Source of the DNA: Cyanobacteria bacterium M_DeepCast_100m_m1_067
Lineage (GTDB): Bacteria; Cyanobacteriota; Cyanobacteriia; PCC-6307; Cyanobiaceae
Direction of reading: 5' to 3'
Length of the DNA stretch: 40,496 bases
NCBI GenBank assembly: GCA_016882385.1
Contig: VGQC01000004.1
Coordinates: 1-40,496 of the forward strand
Shown here: piece by piece, positions 36,914-40,496 of the stretch
Position numbering within the stretch: position 1 is the first letter of the stretch
How the letters are laid out: every line of letters begins with the position of its first letter
Made by a program: the position numbers and the translations under genes
The notes under the pieces: generated by a model
What the model was told of the DNA's origin: nothing
The model's database searches: none
Seen by the model: only the letters and a program-made list of their open reading frames with translations

Positions 36914-37141
36914 CTAGCTGCACATGTCTTCCAGGGTATCGATCACCTCCTGCTGAAACTCCTCCAGGTTCGAGGAGTCGCTGAGATCGATGCCCTCGCC
37001 GGCGGCGTTCTGGGTGAGTTCCTGGAAATGGAAGGCCCCTTCGCCGTGGGCGAGGAATTCCATGGCGGAGGGTTCACCGCTTTCTTTGTAGGCGTCGCAG
37101 AGGGCCAAAAAGGCCGCATCTTCGGTGAATTCCCAGCTCAT
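36914..37141 (-). CDS. Conserved small acidic protein (75 aa)
   Basis: Reads MSWEFTEDAAFLALCDAYKE, then SGEPSAMEFLAHGEGAFHFQ and ends NLEEFQQEVIDTLEDMCS. Acidic, soluble, with two cysteines, and no known domain; similar small proteins occur in marine Synechococcus (from memory). Two starts compete: ATG 37141 fits the conserved beginning, while GTG 37180 has AAAGG five bases upstream and would add 13 residues. The stop lies four bases from the stop of the convergent 90-aa gene. Function unknown. Confidence 0.68.
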   Translation of the reverse strand: MSWEFTEDAAFLALCDAYKESGEPSAMEFLAHGEGAFHFQELTQNAAGEGIDLSDSSNLEEFQQEVIDTLEDMCS

Positions 37142-37339
37142 GAAGGGGGCCGCGCTGAAAAACAAGGTGAACGCGCACACCGACCTTTAACGCCTACCCC
37201 CCGGAATCCGTCAACCACCCTGCCCAACTTTGTGCCGGTGTGTTGCCTTGGAGCCTTGGGTTCGCGACGCACCTTGAAGGCCCTGCAACGGCGCGAACCA
37301 TTGGCCAGACTGGAGCCACCGCCCAAAGAGCCTCATCCC

Positions 37340-37723
37340 GTGAGCGAGTTCAGCGCCGGAACCAGCCCCGACCTCAACGTCTTGGGTGAACCCCTCGTGG
37401 TGTGCGGCTGTGAGCCGATGACCGGCTGGTTTCGGGATGGTCATTGCCGCACCAATGCGGCCGACCTGGGTCGCCACAGCGTCTGCTGCGTGGTGACAGA
37501 GGCCTTCCTGCGCTACAGCCAGGCCCAAGGCAACGATCTGAGCACCCCGGCCCCGGCCTATGGCTTTCCCGGCCTGAAGCCCGGCGACCATTGGTGCGTC
37601 TGCGCTCCGCGCTGGCTGGAGGCCTACGAAGACGGCATGGCTCCGCCGGTGCGTCTGGAGGCCACGGAGGACACGGCCCTGGAGGTGATTCCTCTGGAGC
37701 TGCTGCAGGCCAACGCAGCCTGA
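37340..37723 (+). CDS. DUF2237 family protein (127 aa)
   Basis: Matches DUF2237: NVLGEPLVVCGCEPMTGWFR, DGHCRTNAADLGRHSVCCVV, TEAFLRYSQAQGNDLSTPAP, YGFPGLKPGDHWCVCAPRWL and APPVRLEATEDTALEVIPLE. The family is widespread in bacteria and has many conserved cysteines and histidines (CGC, CRT, CC, WCVC), but no known activity. GTG 37340 gives a start about 14 residues before the conserved NVLG, with AAGAG nine bases upstream; the in-frame extension upstream is not conserved-looking. The 160 bases between it and the divergent small gene hold no clear promoter. Confidence 0.88.
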   Translation: MSEFSAGTSPDLNVLGEPLVVCGCEPMTGWFRDGHCRTNAADLGRHSVCCVVTEAFLRYSQAQGNDLSTPAPAYGFPGLKPGDHWCVCAPRWLEAYEDGMAPPVRLEATEDTALEVIPLELLQANAA

Positions 37724-37750
37724 GGCTGGTGCTTTGACCCGGTGCCATGC

Positions 37751-38518
37751 CTACCAGGGAATGGACTGACCGTCCCAGGCCCAGAACTGGCCGCTCTGCT
37801 CCGGTGTGAGCCCTTCCAGAACCTCCAGCAGCTGTCTGGCGGCCCGCGCGGGGCTGAACAGCCTCTCCGGTGCCACGCCAGCCTGGAAGGGGCCGGAGAG
37901 GGCCGTGGCGGTGGTGCCTGGATGCAGCAGGCTCACGCAACCCTGGGGCTTTCTGCGCCGCCACTCCAGTGCCAGGGTGCGCAGCAGCTGATTCTGGGCG
38001 GCCTTGGCGGCCCGGTAGGCATACCAACCGCCCAGGTGGTTATCGCCGATGCTGCCCACCCGGGCCGAGAGGCTGGCGAAGTGAAACGGGGCATTGCTCG
38101 GCAGGGCGGCATCCAGGGCCTGGGCCAGCAGCAGGGGCCCATAGGCGTTCACCGCGAAGCTCTGCTCCAGGGCGGCACGGCTCACCTGGCTGAGGCGTTT
38201 TTCAGGCTGCAAGCACGGCCCATGCAGCAATCCGGCGGTGTGGATCACCAGCCGCAGGGGGGGGAAGGTGTCGAGGCTGGGATGCAGCCGGGCCAGGCTG
38301 GCGTCGTCGACCAGATCCAGAGGGAGGTGCGTCACGCCCTGCCAGCTGAAATCCCCTGATCGTCGCCAGTCGCGGCGCGAGGCCCCCAGCAGTTGCAGCT
38401 GGGGTGCCCGTTGCGTGAGCTCCTGCAGCAGCGCCTGGCCGATGCCGCCACAGCCCACCACCAGGGCGCTGCCCTGCCAAGCGTGCAGGGGGTTGGGAGA
38501 AGGGAGAGCTGAAGACAC
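37751..38518 (-). CDS. Short-chain dehydrogenase/reductase, C-factor-like (255 aa)
   Basis: A Rossmann SDR: ALVVGCGGIGQALLQELTQR (nucleotide loop), LRLVIHTAGLLHGPCLQPEK, NAYGPLLLAQALDAALPSNA, FASLSARVGSIGDNHLGGWY, and the catalytic YRAAK (in AYRAAKAAQNQLLRTLALEW). It ends SGQFWAWDGQSIPW, like the other SDR in this window. Substrate unknown. GTG 38518 is preferred: the frame continues upstream to 38671 but there covers gpsA and looks non-coding. Divergent from gpsA, with 73 nt between. Confidence 0.87.
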   Translation of the reverse strand: MSSALPSPNPLHAWQGSALVVGCGGIGQALLQELTQRAPQLQLLGASRRDWRRSGDFSWQGVTHLPLDLVDDASLARLHPSLDTFPPLRLVIHTAGLLHGPCLQPEKRLSQVSRAALEQSFAVNAYGPLLLAQALDAALPSNAPFHFASLSARVGSIGDNHLGGWYAYRAAKAAQNQLLRTLALEWRRRKPQGCVSLLHPGTTATALSGPFQAGVAPERLFSPARAARQLLEVLEGLTPEQSGQFWAWDGQSIPW

Positions 38519-38591
38519 GCAGACCCAGGACTGACGCCACAATCTCAGCCCTGGCGCATGATGGCAGCGCTTGCCTGCTGCACCGGAATCG

Positions 38592-39515
38592 ATGGGGCTT
38601 CGCATTGCCGTGTTGGGGCTGGGAGCCTGGGGCCAGACGCTGGCGGAGCGCTGGCAGAGCCAGGGCCACACGGTGTCTGGATGGTCGCGGCGCGACGGCG
38701 GCAGCCCAGTGGATCAGCTGAATCAGCAGGATCTGGTGGTGTCGGCAGTGGCGATGTCCGGTGTGCCGTCCCTGGCCCAGGCACTGGGACCCCATTGGCC
38801 CGCAGGCTTGCCTCTGCTGAGCTGCAGCAAAGGGCTCGACCTCACCCAGCTGGCCACCGCGACCCAGCTCTGGGCTGCCCAGCTGCCCAGCACACCACTG
38901 GCGGTGCTGAGTGGCCCCAACCTCGCCACGGAGGTCAAGCAGGGGCTGCCAGCCGCGAGTGTGGTGGCCAGTGCCGATGCGGAGCTGGCCCAGCTGCTGC
39001 AACAGCAGCTCAGCGATCGGGCGCTGCGCTTCTACACCAACAGCGATCCGATTGGGACTGAAGCGGCCGGGGCCCTCAAAAACGTGATGGCTGTGGCGGC
39101 TGGAATCTCGGATGGCTTGGCCTTGGGGGCCAACGCCAAGGCTTCGCTGCTGTGCCGCGGTCTGGCCGAAATCGGTGTGGTGCTGGAGGGGCTCGGTGGG
39201 GTGACCAGCACCCTCTACGGACTCGCTGGGTTGGGCGATCTGCTGGCAACCGCAAACAGCCACCTCAGCCGCAACTACCGCTGCGGCCTGTTGCTGGCAG
39301 AGGGATGCAGCGAGGAGCAGGCCTACGGCCAGATCGCTGCCACCGTGGAGGGACCCCGCACCGCTCGGGCGGCCCTGCAGCTGGCTGCTCGCCAGGGCTG
39401 GCACCTGCCGATCTGCGAGCAGGTGGTGCAGGTGCTCGATGGCGCGGCCACTCCGGCGGATGCGGTGCGCGCCCTGATGGAGCGGGATTTGCGGCCCGAA
39501 TGGGCGCAGCCATGA
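38592..39515 (+). CDS. gpsA: Glycerol-3-phosphate dehydrogenase [NAD(P)+] (307 aa)
   Basis: GpsA reduces dihydroxyacetone phosphate to glycerol-3-phosphate for membrane lipids. Motifs: IAVLGLGAWGQTLAERWQSQ (GxGxxG nucleotide loop), LLSCSKGLDLTQLATATQ, AVLSGPNLATEVKQGLPAAS, EAAGALKNVMAVAAGISDGL (with the conserved lysine), ALGANAKASLLCRGLAEIG, and GLAGLGDLLATANSHLSRNY. ATG 38592 is preferred to TTG 38571 because the Rossmann strand begins directly after it. Length is a little short but complete. Its TGA overlaps the ATG of the PhzF gene (ATGA). Confidence 0.95.
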   Translation: MGLRIAVLGLGAWGQTLAERWQSQGHTVSGWSRRDGGSPVDQLNQQDLVVSAVAMSGVPSLAQALGPHWPAGLPLLSCSKGLDLTQLATATQLWAAQLPSTPLAVLSGPNLATEVKQGLPAASVVASADAELAQLLQQQLSDRALRFYTNSDPIGTEAAGALKNVMAVAAGISDGLALGANAKASLLCRGLAEIGVVLEGLGGVTSTLYGLAGLGDLLATANSHLSRNYRCGLLLAEGCSEEQAYGQIAATVEGPRTARAALQLAARQGWHLPICEQVVQVLDGAATPADAVRALMERDLRPEWAQP

Positions 39516-40474
39516 CCAGCAGCAGCCCGCCGAGGGTTGAGCCGCAGCTGGTTCGCGGCCTGGTGCAGCGCCCAGCCGTGCTGGTGGAGGCCTTTGCCGA
39601 TGGGCCCTGCGGTGGCAACGGCGCCGCCGTGGTGCTCCTGGACGAGCCCATGGGTGACCAGGCCCTGCAGGGCATTGCCCGCAGCCTCAACCAATCGGAA
39701 ACAGCCTTTTTGCTGCGCCAGCACGACCGCTGGTGCCTGCGCTGGTTTACCCCCAGCTGCGAGGTGAACCTCTGCGGCCACGCCACCCTGGCGGCCCTGC
39801 TGGCCTTGGGCCATTGGCAGCTGCTGGGCCCCAACGAAGCGATCGAGCTGCTGACCCGCAGCGGCCCCCTGGCGGTGGCCCTTGACCCCGGTGGTGCCTC
39901 GGGGTGCCTGGTGCTCCCAAGCGATGGCCTGCAGCCGGCCGAACCCTCCCCGCCCCTGATCCGGCTTCTGGAGGGGCGCCTGGGCGTCGCCCCATTGGCT
40001 TACTGGGGATCGGGCCTGGGGTATCGCGTGGCGTTGCTGCCGGCGGCGGCGCCCTTGCAGGCCATGGCGGGCCTTGCCGGGGAGCTCCAGGGGCCAGATC
40101 GGGCCGGGCTGGTGCTGATGCAGGCCTGTGCCAACGATCTGGCCGAGCCGCCCCCCACCGTGTTGGGCCAGCCAGCCGATTACCAACTGCGCTTTTTCGC
40201 ACCGGGACTGGGCATCGACGAGGATCCCGTCACCGGTTCGGCCCATGCCCTGGTGGCGCCCTTCTGGTTGGAGCGGTTGGGCCGCCGCTCCGTGGTGGGT
40301 TGGCAATGTTCGCCACGTCCTGGCGGCATGGTGTGCGAGGTGGTGTGCGAATCGGCGTCCTCAGGCATGATCCGCCTAAGCGGTACGGGCCATCTCCTGT
40401 GGAACGGCACATTGCGGGTGCACGCCGATGGCTCCGGAGCCGAGGCCTGGTCCTCCCTGTGCGCCCTTTCCTGA
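39512..40474 (+). CDS. PhzF family isomerase-like protein (320 aa)
   Basis: Member of the PhzF/diaminopimelate-epimerase-fold group. VLVEAFADGPCGGNGAAVVL is the family start (usually GNPAAV; here Gly replaces Pro). LNQSETAFLL carries the conserved glutamate, FTPSCEVNLCGHATLAALLA the GHAT motif, and PGLGIDEDPVTGSAHALVAP the (E)DPVTGSAH block. The true reaction is unknown; relatives isomerise diverse substrates. It starts with ATG 39512 inside the gpsA stop. A further 22 nt of unassigned sequence complete the window. Confidence 0.9.
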   Translation: MTSSSPPRVEPQLVRGLVQRPAVLVEAFADGPCGGNGAAVVLLDEPMGDQALQGIARSLNQSETAFLLRQHDRWCLRWFTPSCEVNLCGHATLAALLALGHWQLLGPNEAIELLTRSGPLAVALDPGGASGCLVLPSDGLQPAEPSPPLIRLLEGRLGVAPLAYWGSGLGYRVALLPAAAPLQAMAGLAGELQGPDRAGLVLMQACANDLAEPPPTVLGQPADYQLRFFAPGLGIDEDPVTGSAHALVAPFWLERLGRRSVVGWQCSPRPGGMVCEVVCESASSGMIRLSGTGHLLWNGTLRVHADGSGAEAWSSLCALS

Positions 40475-40496
40475 ACTGGCCCGCGCTGCCGCTCAA

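Overview
The window looks like chromosome from a high-GC unicellular picocyanobacterium of the Synechococcus/Cyanobium group. This rests on gene content recognised by eye: cyanobacterial-type Hfq, HemJ, CobN, DUF1995, DUF4330, DUF4912, DUF4278 and Nif11 proteins, an Fe-S photolyase and many tiny proteins of picocyanobacterial type. GC is high throughout. Genes are packed with 1-14 nt overlaps and GTG/TTG starts are frequent. No rRNA, tRNA, CRISPR array, insertion sequence or prophage was seen.

Left accessory part (1-10,000): small membrane and DUF proteins, a Nif11-domain protein, and a BrnT-like toxin read in frame into its ribbon-helix-helix antitoxin. A plus-strand run follows: GH57 glycoside hydrolase, FMN-binding PNPOx-like protein, DUF2256, NTF2-like protein, phosphoribosyltransferase and nucleoside 2-deoxyribosyltransferase. 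Next come minus-strand genes: a small membrane protein, a short-chain dehydrogenase and an SPFH/prohibitin protein. Three gene remnants lie between 6.1 and 8.8 kb: the C-terminus of a heavy-metal P-type ATPase, a GAF-GGDEF gene cut inside GGDEF, and the 3' part of a COG3457-type amino-acid racemase joined to it. A pterin dehydratase and two small conserved proteins follow.

Core part (10,000-20,500): DUF4912 protein, leuS (minus), hfq (minus), then a plus-strand run of dapF (with an unusual Cys-containing C-terminal extension), a cysteine desulfurase, DUF1995, DUF4330 and a DacB-type PBP4. Facing it are a DivIVA-like coiled-coil protein and coaD.

Repair/light and cofactor part (20,500-36,600): a tightly overlapping plus-strand run of flavin reductase, uvrC, a small exported protein, a small membrane protein, an Fe-S (PhrB-like) photolyase, a bestrophin-like channel, hemJ, a PHP phosphoesterase and a conserved protein. 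Then cobN (minus), divergent from ilvE-metH (plus). CobN (cobalamin synthesis) and MetH (cobalamin-dependent methionine synthase) are therefore close neighbours.

Right end (36,600-40,496): three small conserved proteins including DUF2237, a second short-chain dehydrogenase, and gpsA overlapping a PhzF-family gene.

Most of the window is ordinary housekeeping sequence. The best candidates for something new are the toxin-antitoxin fusion at an A7 tract, the DapF tail fusion, and the row of decayed genes at 6.1-8.8 kb. No wholly new multi-gene system could be demonstrated from sequence alone.
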